A stretch of DNA of 64,000 bases from Bifidobacterium bombi DSM 19703 (GCF_000737845.1 NZ_ATLK01000002.1:6-64005), one strand, 5' to 3'; shown: positions 1 through 9,759, counted from the first letter of the stretch. The notes: generated by a model not told the origin, from the sequence alone. Program-made: numbers and translations.

Positions 1-375
1 GGTAACGGTGGTTCCAACGGTGGCAACACTGGTAACGGTGGCAACACTGGTAACGGTGGTTCCAATGGTTCCAACACTGGTAACGGTGGCAACGGTTCCA
101 ACACTGGCAACGGTTCCAACACCGGTAACGGTGGTTCCGACAACACTGGCAACGGTGGTTCCGGTAATGGTGGTTCCAACGGTGGCAACACTGGTAACGG
201 TGGCAACACTGGTAACGGTGGTTCCAATGGTTCCGGCACTGGCAACACTGGTAACGGTGGCAACACTGGTAACGGTGGTTCCAATGGTTCCAACACTGGT
301 AACGGTGGCAACGGTGGTTCCGACAACACTGGTAACGGTGGTTCCAACGGTTCCAGCAATGGTTCCAATAAGTCT
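1..375 (+). repeat. Tandem DNA repeat inside the surface-protein gene
   Basis: Units of the type GGTAACGGTGG(T/C), TCCAA(C/T)GGT and GGCAACACT recur about 30 times with little synonymous variation from position 1 to about 375. All lengths are multiples of three, so copy-number change would keep the frame and alter only stalk length. Confidence 0.85.
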
Positions 376-480
376 AATCTGGCTAGTACTGGTGCTGAGG
401 TCGCTGTCGTTGTGTTGGCTTCCTTGGTGATGCTGGCTGCTGGTGGTGTGTTGACTGTGTTGCGTCGGACTCGTCGCTGA
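1..480 (+). CDS. C-terminal part of a repeat-rich, sortase-anchored surface protein
   Basis: Only the C-terminal 159 residues are in the window; the gene enters from the left in frame 1 and stops at 478-480. Residues 1 to about 122 are a low-complexity tract of Gly, Asn, Ser and Thr built from short units such as GNGGS, GNGGN and NTGN, encoded by near-identical 9-15 bp DNA repeats. The end is a sorting signal: LASTG, a hydrophobic stretch of about 25 residues, then RRTRR. LAxTG is the form favoured by class E sortases of actinobacteria, so the protein is probably covalently attached to peptidoglycan, with the repeat acting as a stalk. The functional head lies outside the window, so the ligand is unknown. 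The DNA repeats make the tract prone to length change. A strong terminator follows at 547-583. Confidence 0.85.
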   Translation, partial: GNGGSNGGNTGNGGNTGNGGSNGSNTGNGGNGSNTGNGSNTGNGGSDNTGNGGSGNGGSNGGNTGNGGNTGNGGSNGSGTGNTGNGGNTGNGGSNGSNTGNGGNGGSDNTGNGGSNGSSNGSNKSNLASTGAEVAVVVLASLVMLAAGGVLTVLRRTRR

Positions 481-546
481 CGTGTGATGGCGAAGCCTGC
501 TGAAGTCGTTATTGTGATGATTTAGGCGGTTTTGCCGATGTGGTTT

Positions 547-583
547 GGGTCGTTTCCCGGGTTCGCCCGGGAAAGACCCTTTT
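547..583 (+). terminator. Rho-independent terminator of the surface-protein gene
   Basis: GGGTC and TTTCCCGGG pair with CCCGGGAAA and GACCC across a TTCG tetraloop (562-565), with one unpaired G at 552, followed by TTTT at 580-583. It is 66 bases after the stop codon. Confidence 0.9.
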
Positions 584-707
584 ATGTTTCAAGGCAGCGG
601 GACGGGGTGTTTCGTCCGGTGCTGGTTGGTTCGGTGATCTGGTGCATTTTCTTCATTGAGAAACGTAGGATAGCAGGAAACGACGTGGTTGGGCATAGTA
701 GGTTGAT

Positions 708-1108
708 ATGGGTTTGCAGTTGGGTGACATCAGGAGAATAGGAAATCTTGGCGCGGGTACGATGGGGCATGCCACCGCTCTTCAATTTGCGATGAATGGG
801 TATGACGTGACATTGGTTAATACGTCCCAAGAGGCGTTGGAACGTGGAACCAAACTCATTGAGCGGGATGTTGACACCTTTATCTCCGCAGGTTCACTCA
901 AAACTGAAGAGCGATCGGCGGTCTTGCAAAGAGTTCATGCTACTACGGATTATGGTGAGCTTTCAGATGTTGATTTCGTCATCGAATCCGTTATCGAAGA
1001 CATGGACGTGAGCATGAGGTGTGGCGGAAGGTCGAGGGAATAGTAAGTGATGAGACAATTTTGGCAACGAATTCGTCGGTCCTGAGCCCCACCCGGATTG
1101 CGTCGTGA
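708..1108 (+). pseudogene. 3-hydroxyacyl-CoA dehydrogenase, frameshifted and truncated remnant
   Basis: The ATG at 708 opens a Rossmann NAD-binding domain (GAGTMGHATALQFAMNGYDV) typical of the 3-hydroxyacyl-CoA / 3-hydroxybutyryl-CoA dehydrogenase family. The reading stays family-like up to IEDMDV at 1010, then continues one frame over as HEVWRKVEG and TNSSVLSPTRIAS, the expected family motifs, and stops at 1106-1108. Restoring one A (GTGAGCAT to GTGAAGCAT near 1010) repairs the frame. Even so, the reading ends at about 134 residues, far short of the usual 280 or so, and no C-terminal catalytic domain is visible afterwards. I therefore call it a pseudogene. Beta-oxidation-type dehydrogenases are not a normal part of bifidobacterial metabolism, which fits a decaying acquired gene. 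Confidence 0.75.
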
Positions 1109-1626
1109 ACTTTGCCGTACGAGCCCGCGCGGTGCGCTCGTACTCGCTGACACTGGCTGGTAGCCGTCAGTCCGCTGTCGTCTGGCGACGTGAGCGTGAT
1201 GGTTGAGTTCGTGTATCCGGCGCCGGTACCGGCGCTATAGATGATGGGGTAGCAAAAGAATGAGTGAAGGATGTGGCCGTCTGGTCGCACCCCTTCCTTT
1301 GTCTAATGACATCAAGTCAGGCGATTTGTGATTCACATCAGGTTTGCCGTGGCTTACCGCCAATATGAGTGCGGTTCATTGGTCAACTGCGCCGCATGGA
1401 ATTTGCCTCGTCTTCATGCTTTACGAATATCCATGATGACGTGTCTGCCGTGCATGGCGGAGCGCATCGGCTCGATTGGATTGTCGTATGTATCGATCGA
1501 AACGGTCACGATCGTTGCCTCGTGATTTATGGAACCGTGGATGCATACGGGCGCGATTGCGGGTAAAGTTGCTTCTTATCCGTTCACCGTAGTGATAGTG
1601 CGGTGTCGCCGATGAACAAAGGAGGA
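1109..1626. other. Intergenic region before leuA, no gene recognised
   Basis: Short overlapping ORFs on both strands give no recognisable protein. It contains a perfect 16-bp palindrome, GCGCCGGTACCGGCGC, at 1220-1235. The leuA promoter presumably lies near the right end, but no convincing pair of hexamers was seen. Part of it may be eroded remainder of the dehydrogenase gene. Confidence 0.5.
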
Positions 1627-1629
1627 ATG

Positions 1630-3585
1630 ATGGGTCAGGGTCAATTCAGCGACGTGGCCGACGATGTGAGCGTCAGTCGAGATTCAGTGTTCGATCTCGC
1701 GGCTGTCGCCGCACAGTCCAATGGAGGCAACAATGACCTGCTGCTGCCTCCTGCCCGTTTCGTCGGGTCGCCGCAAAAACCCAGCAGAATGCCGTATTCC
1801 AAGTATGCTGCGTACAACGTGCAGGTTCCGTTCGACTATCCGCAGCGCACTTGGCCTTCCCGGCGGATTCATCGTGCTCCGCGTTGGTGCTCGGTGGACT
1901 TGCGCGACGGCAATCAGGCGTTGGTGAACCCGATGGATAATGAACGTAAGCTGCGCCTGTGGAACCTGTTGATGAAGATGGGTTTCAAGGAAGTGGAGGT
2001 TGGTTTCCCGAGTGCTTCCGACACGGACTACAATTTCGTCAGACTGCTCATCGAACGTGAACTCATCCCGGATGATGTCACCATCGTGGTGCTCACGCAG
2101 GCGCGCGAGCACTTGATTCGTAAGACGTATGAGTGTTTGCGCGGTGCCAAGCGCGCTATCGTGCACTTCTATAACTCCGTTTCCGTTCTGCAGCGCGAGG
2201 TTGTGTTCAACAAAGACCGTGAGGGCATTAAGCAGCTCGCTGTTGACGCTGCCAAGCTGTGCCGTGAGCTGGAGACGGATGCGGATGGAACCGATTTGTA
2301 TTATGAGTATTCTCCGGAATCCTTCACCGGCACGGAACCTGATTACGCGGTCGAGGTTTGCAATGCCGTCATCGACGTCATTAAACCGACACCAGAGCAC
2401 AGGATGGTCATCAATCTGCCCGCGACGGTGGAGATGACCACGCCCAACGTCTTTGCAGACGAAGTTGAATATGTTTCCAACAATCTCAAGGATCGTGATT
2501 CCATCGTCCTTTCGTTGCATCCGCACAATGACGAAGGAATGAGCGTCGCTGCCGCCGAACTCGGCATGCTGGCTGGAGCCGATCGCCTCGAGGGATGTTT
2601 GTTGGGCAATGGCGAGCGTACGGGCAACGTCGATATTCTCACCGTCGCTTTGAACCTGCTGACACAAGGCGTTGATCCGCAGATTGATTGCTCTGACGTG
2701 CCCGAAATCCGCAAGACGGTCGAGTACTGCAATCAGATCAAGGTGGACGAACGTCACCCCTATGTGGGTGATTTCGTGTTCACCGCTTTCTCAGGGTCTC
2801 ATCAGGATGCTATCAAGAAGGGTCTGGAAGCCCGGCAAGTGGCCGCCGACCGAGCCGGCGCGAACCTTGACGACTTCTTGTGGCTTGTACCGTACCTGCC
2901 AATCGATCCCAAAGACATCGGCCGTACGTATGAAGCCATCATCCGCGTCAATTCGCAGTCCGGCAAAGGAGGCATGGCTTATCTGCTCAAAGCCAACCAC
3001 AACCTCGACCTGCCGAAACGGTTGCAGGTGGAGTTCGAAAAGGTCGTGCAGAACTACGCCGATACAAACGATAAGGAAGTCAAAGACGATGAAATTTGGC
3101 GCCTCTTCAAGGACGAGTACTTGCCCGTCGAAAGCGGCGGTGTGTTGGCTTCGAATACCGGTGAGGCTTTGGGGGACAAAGGCGACGAACATCTGACGCA
3201 GTGGGGGAGGCTCAAGTTGTTGCATGTCTCCACCGTGTCCGGCGAGGATGGTTCGGATACCAAGCTTGAAGCCACTTTGCTTGACTCCGGCGATGAGCCT
3301 GGCATCGGGGGCGTTGAACGCAAGGTCTCCGGAACGGGCAACGGTCCGTTGGATGCGTTCCTCAACGCCCTGGCTTCCATCGGTTTGACGGTTCAGGTGC
3401 AGGATTACGCCGAACATGCCATGACCGCGGGGACGGACGCGCTTGCGGCCTCATACGTTGAATGCCGCATCGGCGGCGAGGCGGACGCTCGCACCATATG
3501 GGGAGTGGGCATCGATTCTTCGATAACCACCAGCTCGCTGAAGGCGATTATCTCAGCGATCAACCGATCGGAGCGTTTGGGCTGA
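1630..3585 (+). CDS. leuA: 2-isopropylmalate synthase
   Basis: Catalyses the first committed step of leucine synthesis, condensing acetyl-CoA with 2-oxoisovalerate. The TIM-barrel domain shows the metal and substrate motifs LRDGNQAL, HPHNDEG and GNGERTGNVD; after a linker near residue 450, the C-terminal LeuA dimer/regulatory domain (GTGNGPLDAFLNAL) binds leucine for feedback inhibition. About 650 residues matches the long actinobacterial form. The start is uncertain: GGAGG at 1621-1625 is best placed for ATG 1630; ATG 1627 and GTG 1603 are in-frame alternatives. It stands alone, with no other leu gene beside it. The converging penicillin-binding protein gene lies about 510 bases downstream. 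Confidence 0.95.
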   Translation: MGQGQFSDVADDVSVSRDSVFDLAAVAAQSNGGNNDLLLPPARFVGSPQKPSRMPYSKYAAYNVQVPFDYPQRTWPSRRIHRAPRWCSVDLRDGNQALVNPMDNERKLRLWNLLMKMGFKEVEVGFPSASDTDYNFVRLLIERELIPDDVTIVVLTQAREHLIRKTYECLRGAKRAIVHFYNSVSVLQREVVFNKDREGIKQLAVDAAKLCRELETDADGTDLYYEYSPESFTGTEPDYAVEVCNAVIDVIKPTPEHRMVINLPATVEMTTPNVFADEVEYVSNNLKDRDSIVLSLHPHNDEGMSVAAAELGMLAGADRLEGCLLGNGERTGNVDILTVALNLLTQGVDPQIDCSDVPEIRKTVEYCNQIKVDERHPYVGDFVFTAFSGSHQDAIKKGLEARQVAADRAGANLDDFLWLVPYLPIDPKDIGRTYEAIIRVNSQSGKGGMAYLLKANHNLDLPKRLQVEFEKVVQNYADTNDKEVKDDEIWRLFKDEYLPVESGGVLASNTGEALGDKGDEHLTQWGRLKLLHVSTVSGEDGSDTKLEATLLDSGDEPGIGGVERKVSGTGNGPLDAFLNALASIGLTVQVQDYAEHAMTAGTDALAASYVECRIGGEADARTIWGVGIDSSITTSSLKAIISAINRSERLG

Positions 3586-4098
3586 TTTCCGCGAGTCTGG
3601 TTGGTTGGGCGGCCGCCGATGGTTCGAAACGGTCTGCAGTATCTGTACCTTGCCGGTGACTACGCGCCAATAAGAGCGTAGATAACAAGCGTTGGAATGG
3701 TCTGCGGCATTCGTACATTGCTGATGACCGTTTTGTGGCAAAGACGGCGAAAGTTGGCGGATAACACAGGTTGCTGGCGCTGAAAGGCAAATCGGCCTCG
3801 CTGACCGACGTCATGGGTATCGGTAAAGTGATTGGTCGCTCCCTGACGGTGTTGTGCGACGGACGAGTATGGGTGTTCAGCGAGAATCTCGATTGCAGCA
3901 GGTAGTCGATGGCGCAGGCTGACGTGTGTAGGCTGGAAGATGTGGATCGATGCTGTGGATCAATGGCGCAGGCTGGATTGTGCGGGTCGATTGTGCGGCT
4001 GGATTGTGCGGCTGGATTGTGCGGCTGGATTGCGCAGGGCCCGAACGCTCGCAGACGTTGCCGCGAGGTTGAAGCGTGATTCGATGTACAGTTCTGTC
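3586..4098. other. Convergent intergenic region with a minisatellite
   Basis: Lies between the converging leuA and penicillin-binding protein genes. No coding sequence was recognised; a long minus-strand ORF here overlaps both neighbours and looks like chance. The only clear structure is the 13-bp tandem repeat at 3971-4035. Confidence 0.5.
3971..4035. repeat. Five tandem copies of a 13-bp unit
   Basis: The unit GGCTGGATTGTGC is repeated five times head to tail; copy 2 begins GGGTCG and copy 5 ends TTGCGC. Related but looser GCAGGCTG-type sequence continues upstream from about 3910. Confidence 0.85.
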
Positions 4099-6513
4099 CT
4101 ATTGTCCCGAGTATTGTGCCGAACCTTCCGACTGATTTTGCGTTGGTGAATCGTCGGGTTTCGTGGTTTCGTTTGGTACGGTGCCGGGTTGGGAGCCGGT
4201 TTCGTTTCCTTTCGGGGCGTTGGTGTCGTCGGGGTTGGCTGCCTCTCCCTGACTCTGTTGCTGCTGTCCGGGATTCGTGTTGGCGGAGTTCCTGTAAGGC
4301 TGCGAGAATCCGCCATTCGTTCCGCTCGGGGCGCCGGTTCCCCACTTTCCGTCGGGACCGCCGATTTTTCCGGTGTCCTTCACTGCTGGGAAGTCCTGGT
4401 TGGGTGTGCCTTCCAAAACTTGACTCATATATTCTGTGAACAGGTGAATGGGATAGGCGGCGGTATCGGTGAATCTGCCGAAGCGCGGCACCACCTGTGG
4501 ATTGCCATTGGCATCGGGATTCCAAGTGGCGAAAACGGTGACGATGTTGGGGGTGAAACCGACGAAGCTTCCCGCGGTGTCGTCATTGGCGCTTCCTGAC
4601 TTTCCAGCGATCGTCTTGCCGATGCGTCGTGCCTCGTAAGCCGTGCCGTATTGTATGGTGCCGGTCATCGCCTTGGCGACCAGTCCCGTGTCGTTCGCGG
4701 AGAAGACCTGCTCGGTGTCCACGGGTGCCCGATACATCTCGTTGCCAGACGAGTCCTTCACGCTTGCCACGATATGCAGGGTCGGCTTGTTGCCTTGGTT
4801 GGCGATCGTGGCGTATGCCTGTGCTACGTCCTTGACATGCACACCGTCGTTTCCGAGAACGGTGAACGGGTTGTCGCCGGTGACCAGCTTGGGGTCCATT
4901 CCGGCGGTCTGTGCTATCTGCGCCACCTTTTTGGCGCCCAGATGCTCCTGAACATCCATATACACCGTGTTGATGGAATCGGCCGTGGCCTTGTACAGAT
5001 TCGAGTACCCCCAGCTCGTATTGCCGTAATTCTGAACAGGGGTGGCGATTCCTGCGTAGGTGCGTGGGGAATTCCCGTTGAATGTGGTGTTGAGGTTCAC
5101 ACCGGCCTCGACGGCCCCGAGTAAGGCGAATGGTTTCATAGTCGAACCGGGTTCGTAAGTGGCTTGGGTGGCATTGTTGTACTGTTTGGTCAGATAATCG
5201 TCGCCGGCGTATACGGCCTCGATGTCGCCGTTCTTCACGTTCGCACTGATGCCACCGATCTGCAGTCCGGCCGGAACGATGCCTGCCCCTCCCTTTGTGG
5301 GGCTCGCCACATCGAACATCGTGTCCTGCTTGGTTTTGTCGATGGTGGTGACGATGGTGTAGCCACCGGTGTCCAGGTCGTTTTTCGTAAAGGTCTTGCT
5401 GTTGGTCAGTTCCTCGCGTACCATCTGCAGAAGGTACCCCTGCGGCCCGGCGTACCAGTTCGGTTGTTGCCGCAGCGGCTGGGTGGAGGGCATGGTCTTG
5501 GCCTTGTCTGCGTCCGCGGGCGAGATGTAGTCCGCATCGCGCATGGCGTCGATGACTCTGGTGTAACGTTTCTGAGCCATCTGTGGGTTGATTGCGGGAT
5601 CCCAGTTCGAAGGGGCGGGGATGATGCCGGCCAATAGCGCGGATTCAGGCGCGGTCAGATCCTTGGCGTCCTTGTTGAAGTAAACTTTGGACGCGGCTTG
5701 TATGCCGTAGGCGCCACGCCCAAGATAGATGGTGTTCATATAGTTGCACAGCACCTGATCCTTGCTTTGGGTCTTGTTGATCTTGAGCGCGAGAATGGCC
5801 TCGTGGACCTTGCCCGCATACGTATCAGTCTGGCCTAGGTAGTATCGCTCGGCATATTGCTGCGTGATGGTGGATGCGCCTTGCCTGGCACCTCCTGTGA
5901 CGTTGTTGAGCAGTGCGCGCACGATGCCCTTCAGATCGATGCCTCTGTCTTGGTAGAACGTTCGGTTCTCCGAAGCTACGATCGACTCTCCGACGTATTT
6001 CGGCAGGGTTGAGCACTCTATGATGTCGCGGTTCTGTTCCGCGAAACTGCCCATCTGCGTGGTGCCGTCACTGTAGTAGACCGTGGTCTTCGCGGCCATC
6101 GCCATTTTTTCCGGTGGAGGCACCTCCGTAGTGGCGTAAAGATAGGCGAATGCCGCGACTCCCATCGCCAGCAAGGCCGCCAGTATGCCGAGCACCCATT
6201 TGAGTACCAGGTGCCGTCTTTTGCCGCCGCCGTTGCGGGGTCGCCTTCGTCTGTTGTTTGTGGCGTTTGACGTGTGTGATCCGCGACGAACGTATTTCTT
6301 GCCTGCAGTGTTTCGGCGCTCGCGGGTCCGTGCGGTCGGGGCGTTGCGTGGTGTTGATCCGTTCGCGCGGCCGCCATAAGGTGTATTGGAAGTGGCAGCT
6401 GAATCGGCGCGGCTGCGCCGAGAGCTTATGGCATTGGCCGAGCTGACCCGCCGACTGCGCGAGGTCTGCGCGTTTGCGATATGTGCTGGAATTTGCTGCC
6501 TTCTGGATACCAT
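4099..6513 (-). CDS. Class A penicillin-binding protein (bifunctional transglycosylase/transpeptidase)
   Basis: Polymerises lipid II and cross-links peptidoglycan outside the membrane. Residues 1-100 are a long Arg/Ser/Asn-rich cytoplasmic tail; one membrane anchor spans about 104-127. The glycosyltransferase (GT51) domain has SENRTFYQDRGID (catalytic Glu about 182) and GASTITQQY. The transpeptidase domain shows the three penicillin-binding motifs: STMK (Ser about 457), SIN within TADSINTVYMD, and KSGSAND in place of KTG. After about residue 700 the tail is Gly/Asn/Gln/Pro-rich and probably disordered. At 804 residues it is normal for actinobacterial PBP1-type proteins. ATG at 6513 was chosen; a purine-rich GGGGGG lies rather far upstream, so the start is moderately sure. 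Confidence 0.93.
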   Translation of the reverse strand: MVSRRQQIPAHIANAQTSRSRRVSSANAISSRRSRADSAATSNTPYGGRANGSTPRNAPTARTRERRNTAGKKYVRRGSHTSNATNNRRRRPRNGGGKRRHLVLKWVLGILAALLAMGVAAFAYLYATTEVPPPEKMAMAAKTTVYYSDGTTQMGSFAEQNRDIIECSTLPKYVGESIVASENRTFYQDRGIDLKGIVRALLNNVTGGARQGASTITQQYAERYYLGQTDTYAGKVHEAILALKINKTQSKDQVLCNYMNTIYLGRGAYGIQAASKVYFNKDAKDLTAPESALLAGIIPAPSNWDPAINPQMAQKRYTRVIDAMRDADYISPADADKAKTMPSTQPLRQQPNWYAGPQGYLLQMVREELTNSKTFTKNDLDTGGYTIVTTIDKTKQDTMFDVASPTKGGAGIVPAGLQIGGISANVKNGDIEAVYAGDDYLTKQYNNATQATYEPGSTMKPFALLGAVEAGVNLNTTFNGNSPRTYAGIATPVQNYGNTSWGYSNLYKATADSINTVYMDVQEHLGAKKVAQIAQTAGMDPKLVTGDNPFTVLGNDGVHVKDVAQAYATIANQGNKPTLHIVASVKDSSGNEMYRAPVDTEQVFSANDTGLVAKAMTGTIQYGTAYEARRIGKTIAGKSGSANDDTAGSFVGFTPNIVTVFATWNPDANGNPQVVPRFGRFTDTAAYPIHLFTEYMSQVLEGTPNQDFPAVKDTGKIGGPDGKWGTGAPSGTNGGFSQPYRNSANTNPGQQQQSQGEAANPDDTNAPKGNETGSQPGTVPNETTKPDDSPTQNQSEGSAQYSGQ

Positions 6514-7155
6514 GCGTACTACCGTATCTATCCCCCCTGAAAAAATTCTTATTTTTCGAACGATTTCAAGCGATTATGCTTTGTGGTGAACTGTCTGGTT
6601 CCAAAGCGCTTCGTTGATGCCGAATTCAGTCGGTCGTATTCCTTTTCGACGCCGGTGTGTATGGATTGGGTGCCAGTGTGTGGTTTCTCGGCGCCGGTGT
6701 GTACCGATGCCTGGAACGTTTTGCGGTATGGCGGCACGTTTATCAGCATGTCAAGAAGGTTCATCGCATGTTGGAAGTACTTCAGGGTATCGCGGGAACG
6801 TTGTATGGCATGACCGGAAGGTCTTGGTATTTAGAGAGGTTCCTCTGCACGTCATGAATACTGCCGAACCTGATTAGCGTACTTTATCGTCCCCGGTTTT
6901 CGGCTCAGCTTTGGCAAGGTGATGGATGGTTGTGGGTGGTGGTGTCTCAGGGATGACGGGAACCATCTGGTTGGTTGATGTATTCATGTGCCACCCGTCG
7001 TGGCGTCGTAACGTAGGAACCTTGACGGACGGATCCGGTTGCGGACCGTGTCAAGTTGTGGCAAGTGACATCGAGTGCTTTACAATATGCAGTTTTTCGT
7101 GGTTTGCGCTAGAATAGAATGTTGGACATTAGTTAGATTCGTAAGAGGAGTCGCA
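6514..7155. other. Divergent intergenic region, no gene recognised
   Basis: Carries the upstream regions of the penicillin-binding protein (leftward) and ino1 (rightward). GCCGGTGTGTA-like blocks recur around 6650-6705. Possible -10 elements for ino1 are TACAAT at 7081-7086 and TAGAAT at 7110-7115, neither with a good -35. Short ORFs here give no recognisable protein. Confidence 0.4.
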
Positions 7156-8298
7156 ATGAGCATTCGCGTGGCTGTGGCAGGTATAGGAAACTGTGCCTCG
7201 TCACTGATTCAAGGTGTGGAATATTACAAGGACACCAAGGACGATGAAAAGATTCCGGGCCTGATGCACAACAACTTCGGTGGCTATCGCGTCAGTGACA
7301 TCGAGTTCGTGGCCGCTTTCGATGTCGACGCCAAGAAAGTGGGCAAGGACCTTTCCGAGGCCATCTGGGCTTCCGAGAACAACACCATCAAGTTCTCCGA
7401 CGTACCGAACAAGGGCGTTGAGGTTATGCGCGGCCCCACCTATGACGGCTTGGGTGAGTATTACCGTCAGATGATCACCGAGTCCAGCGCCGAACCGGTG
7501 GATGTGGCCCAAGTCCTGCGTGACAAGAAGGTCGACGTGCTGATCAGCTACCTGCCGGTCGGTTCCGAAGAGGCCGACAAGGCTTACGCCCAGGCCGCGA
7601 TGGATGCACATTGCGCTTTCGTCAACTGCCTTCCGGTGTTCATTGCCTCCGATCCCGAGTGGGCTCAGAAGTTCCGCGATGCCGGCGTGCCGATCGTGGG
7701 CGACGATATCAAGAGCCAGGTCGGTGCCACGATCACCCACCGCGTCATGGCTCGCTTGTTCGAGGACCGCGGTGTGCGTCTCGACCGCACCTACCAGCTC
7801 AACGTGGGTGGCAACATGGACTTCATGAACATGCTGCAGCGTTCGCGTCTGGAGTCGAAGAAGATCTCCAAGACCCGCGCCGTCACCTCCATCGTCCCCC
7901 ATGAGATGGAAGACCACAACGTCCACATCGGACCTTCGGACTATGTGGCTTGGCTCGATGACCGCAAGTTCGCTTTCGTGCGTTTGGAAGGCACCACCTT
8001 CGGCGACGTCCCGCTGAACTTGGAATACAAGCTTGAAGTGTGGGATTCGCCGAACTCCGCCGGCATTGTCATCGACGCCCTGCGCGCCGCCAAGATCGCG
8101 CTCGACCGCGGCTTGGCCGGCCCGGTGCTTGCCCCGAGCTCCTACTTCATGAAGTCCCCTGCCGTGCAGCATGAGGATACCGAGGCCCGCGAACTGGTGG
8201 AGAAATTCATCAAAGGCGAGGTCGAGGCCAATGAGGACGAGCTCAACGCCGATGTGGCCGATGCCAAGAGCAACGGCAAGGACGTCTGGCACGCCTGA
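7156..8298 (+). CDS. ino1: Inositol-3-phosphate synthase (Ino1)
   Basis: Converts glucose 6-phosphate to myo-inositol 3-phosphate with bound NAD; in actinobacteria the product supports phosphatidylinositol and related lipids. The N-terminus has the NAD-binding loop [16 protein letters not shown]; further family blocks are [23 protein letters not shown] and [12 protein letters not shown]. At 380 residues it matches the short actinobacterial form rather than the eukaryotic one of about 500. ATG 7156 was chosen over an upstream in-frame start at 7075 because AGAGGAG (7144-7150) sits 5 bases before it and the NAD motif begins immediately after. It appears monocistronic, with a perfect hairpin at 8490-8532 downstream. 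Confidence 0.95.
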   Translation: MSIRVAVAGIGNCASSLIQGVEYYKDTKDDEKIPGLMHNNFGGYRVSDIEFVAAFDVDAKKVGKDLSEAIWASENNTIKFSDVPNKGVEVMRGPTYDGLGEYYRQMITESSAEPVDVAQVLRDKKVDVLISYLPVGSEEADKAYAQAAMDAHCAFVNCLPVFIASDPEWAQKFRDAGVPIVGDDIKSQVGATITHRVMARLFEDRGVRLDRTYQLNVGGNMDFMNMLQRSRLESKKISKTRAVTSIVPHEMEDHNVHIGPSDYVAWLDDRKFAFVRLEGTTFGDVPLNLEYKLEVWDSPNSAGIVIDALRAAKIALDRGLAGPVLAPSSYFMKSPAVQHEDTEARELVEKFIKGEVEANEDELNADVADAKSNGKDVWHA

Positions 8299-9731
8299 GG
8301 TCGCGAAGGTGTTTGCCGGTCGCGTCTACCGCCGATAGGTGGCATCATCGGACGGTGATGGTGCGCGGAGGTGCGGTAGTTGACCGTGCAGTGCGTTGGC
8401 GTTGTGCGGTGTGATTGGGATTGCCTATACGGTTGATTCTCTATTCGTGCCGTTTTCTGGTTCGCGTTTGCCGCTGCGATGAGATGGGCAACTCCCGCGG
8501 TTCACTGCTGATTGATGTGAACTGTGGGAGTTTGTTATATCACGATCATACTTCCGACATCCGGGTTTCAGCGTCTAGGTTTCCTGTTTTGTTTGTGTTT
8601 TGTGTTCGTGTTTCGGTTTCCTGTTTCCCGTTTTTGTGTCCGATTCATTTTCGTTCTTGAACACGCTTCATAATTGTTATGCAATTTTTCGTGTGCTCCG
8701 TGTGTTTCCGTGCCCCCTCTCGGCTTTTCGGAATCCCACACCCTTCTGATTATGCTCATCGTTTGCTTCTCATAGTCCCTTGGTCCTTCCCTCTATTCTG
8801 AGCGGACTTTCAAGCGAGCTCCGGCACGTGCTGATAGGACGTCCTTGGTTCTTTCCCATATTCTGTGTGGATGTTCGAGACTGTATTCCCATTTCCCTGT
8901 GTGATCTAGATTCCGATGCACCTTTTCGCCCACGGGCGGGTTCCGTATTCCTTCCTTTTCCGGTTCTTCGCATATCCTTCACGTCTTCTCGTTGGTCCCG
9001 ACTTCGGTTTTCCAGTCCGTTAAACGGCCTTATGCATCGCATATCCATGCTTTCGCGGACTGTGGATGCTGGTTCCGTATCGTTTACTCGTGATTCCACT
9101 GGTTTCTTACTGGTGTTTTTCGGGTTCCGGTCGTCTCTATGAGAGTACGATTATTTTGACTTCTACGATTTGCAATTTGTGCCGTTTTTCGTCACTTTTG
9201 TAGCTATGGATTATTGTTGCCATATTTTGTTCCATTTTTTGGCATCTTTTGTAGCAATAAATCGCTGGCGTTGCGGCTTGTGCCGTTCTGGACGGTATCG
9301 AACCCCGTACCTTGTTGTGTAGGTCGGTTTCTTGTGGAACGGAATCAGAAGCTATCTAAGGAGTCATGTCGGGAGATCAGCAGTACTTTGCCATTCGGGA
9401 CGACCTCCAATTGTGACGTGCCGTCTTGGGGACGTGTGGTGCTGGTGCGCGTTGGGCTAGGTGAGTGCTCGTATTCCAATGGCTCATACCAGAGGCGTTG
9501 GTACGGCTTTCGCAGCGGAACATGACGTATTGGTGCATGTGGGCTCAGACTTATGGTGTTGTGGTGTGCCGTATGGGGTTGCCGTCTTGGGGTGATCGGT
9601 GGGACGACCTTCCGTCTTGGGTGTGTTGGCTCTGTGCGGTTCCGTATTGAGGGCGCAGTGTTGGGTGTGTGATGCTGGGGCATGCCGTTCTGGAATTATG
9701 CAGCGTACCGGGCAAGCTTCTCTTATTCCTT
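8299..9731. other. 1.4-kb region without recognisable genes
   Basis: After the hairpin at 8490-8532 I find no plausible coding sequence on either strand. The + strand is pyrimidine-rich (many TTCC and TTTC runs) and holds diverged direct repeats: a CCTTGGTCCTTCCCTCTATTC-like block near 8780 recurs as CCTTGGTTCTTTCCCATATTC near 8844, and CCGTCTTGGG recurs near 9421, 9582 and 9614. It could be eroded sequence or hold an unrecognised RNA. Confidence 0.45.
8490..8532 (+). terminator. Perfect 16-bp hairpin downstream of ino1
   Basis: Arms 8490-8505 and 8517-8532 pair over all 16 positions (two G-U pairs) around an 11-base loop. Only TT ends the 3' arm, followed by TGTTATAT, so the U-tract is weak. 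Its position 190 bases after ino1 fits a terminator. Confidence 0.7.
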
Positions 9732-9759
9732 TTCTGATGGTCGGCACGTGGGGTATACT
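9732..9759 (+). promoter_or_regulatory. Promoter of the SRP RNA
   Basis: TATACT at 9754-9759 is a near-consensus -10 box placed 6 bases before the first paired base of the SRP RNA at 9766. The matching -35 is TTCTGA at 9732-9737 with a 16-bp spacer, a weak match. Confidence 0.6.

Noticed and set aside
8..430. A 140-codon ORF in frame 2 rich in Val, Thr and Pro
   Set aside because: It is the out-of-frame reading of the GNGGS repeat; frame 1 reads through and ends in a proper sorting signal.
1369..1566. Leader peptide or T-box of leuA
   Set aside because: No run of Leu codons, no T-box AGGGTGGNACCGCG motif and no attenuator hairpin before leuA was found.
1684..2757. Long minus-strand ORF of 357 codons
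   Set aside because: Lies fully inside leuA on the opposite strand; the leuA reading has all family motifs, so this is a shadow.
3560..4525. Minus-strand ORF of 321 codons between leuA and the penicillin-binding protein
   Set aside because: Overlaps both genes, is Arg/Thr/His-rich with no family blocks, and crosses the 13-bp minisatellite.
7201..8292. Minus-strand ORF of 363 codons
   Set aside because: Mirror of ino1; no family resemblance and no ribosome binding site.
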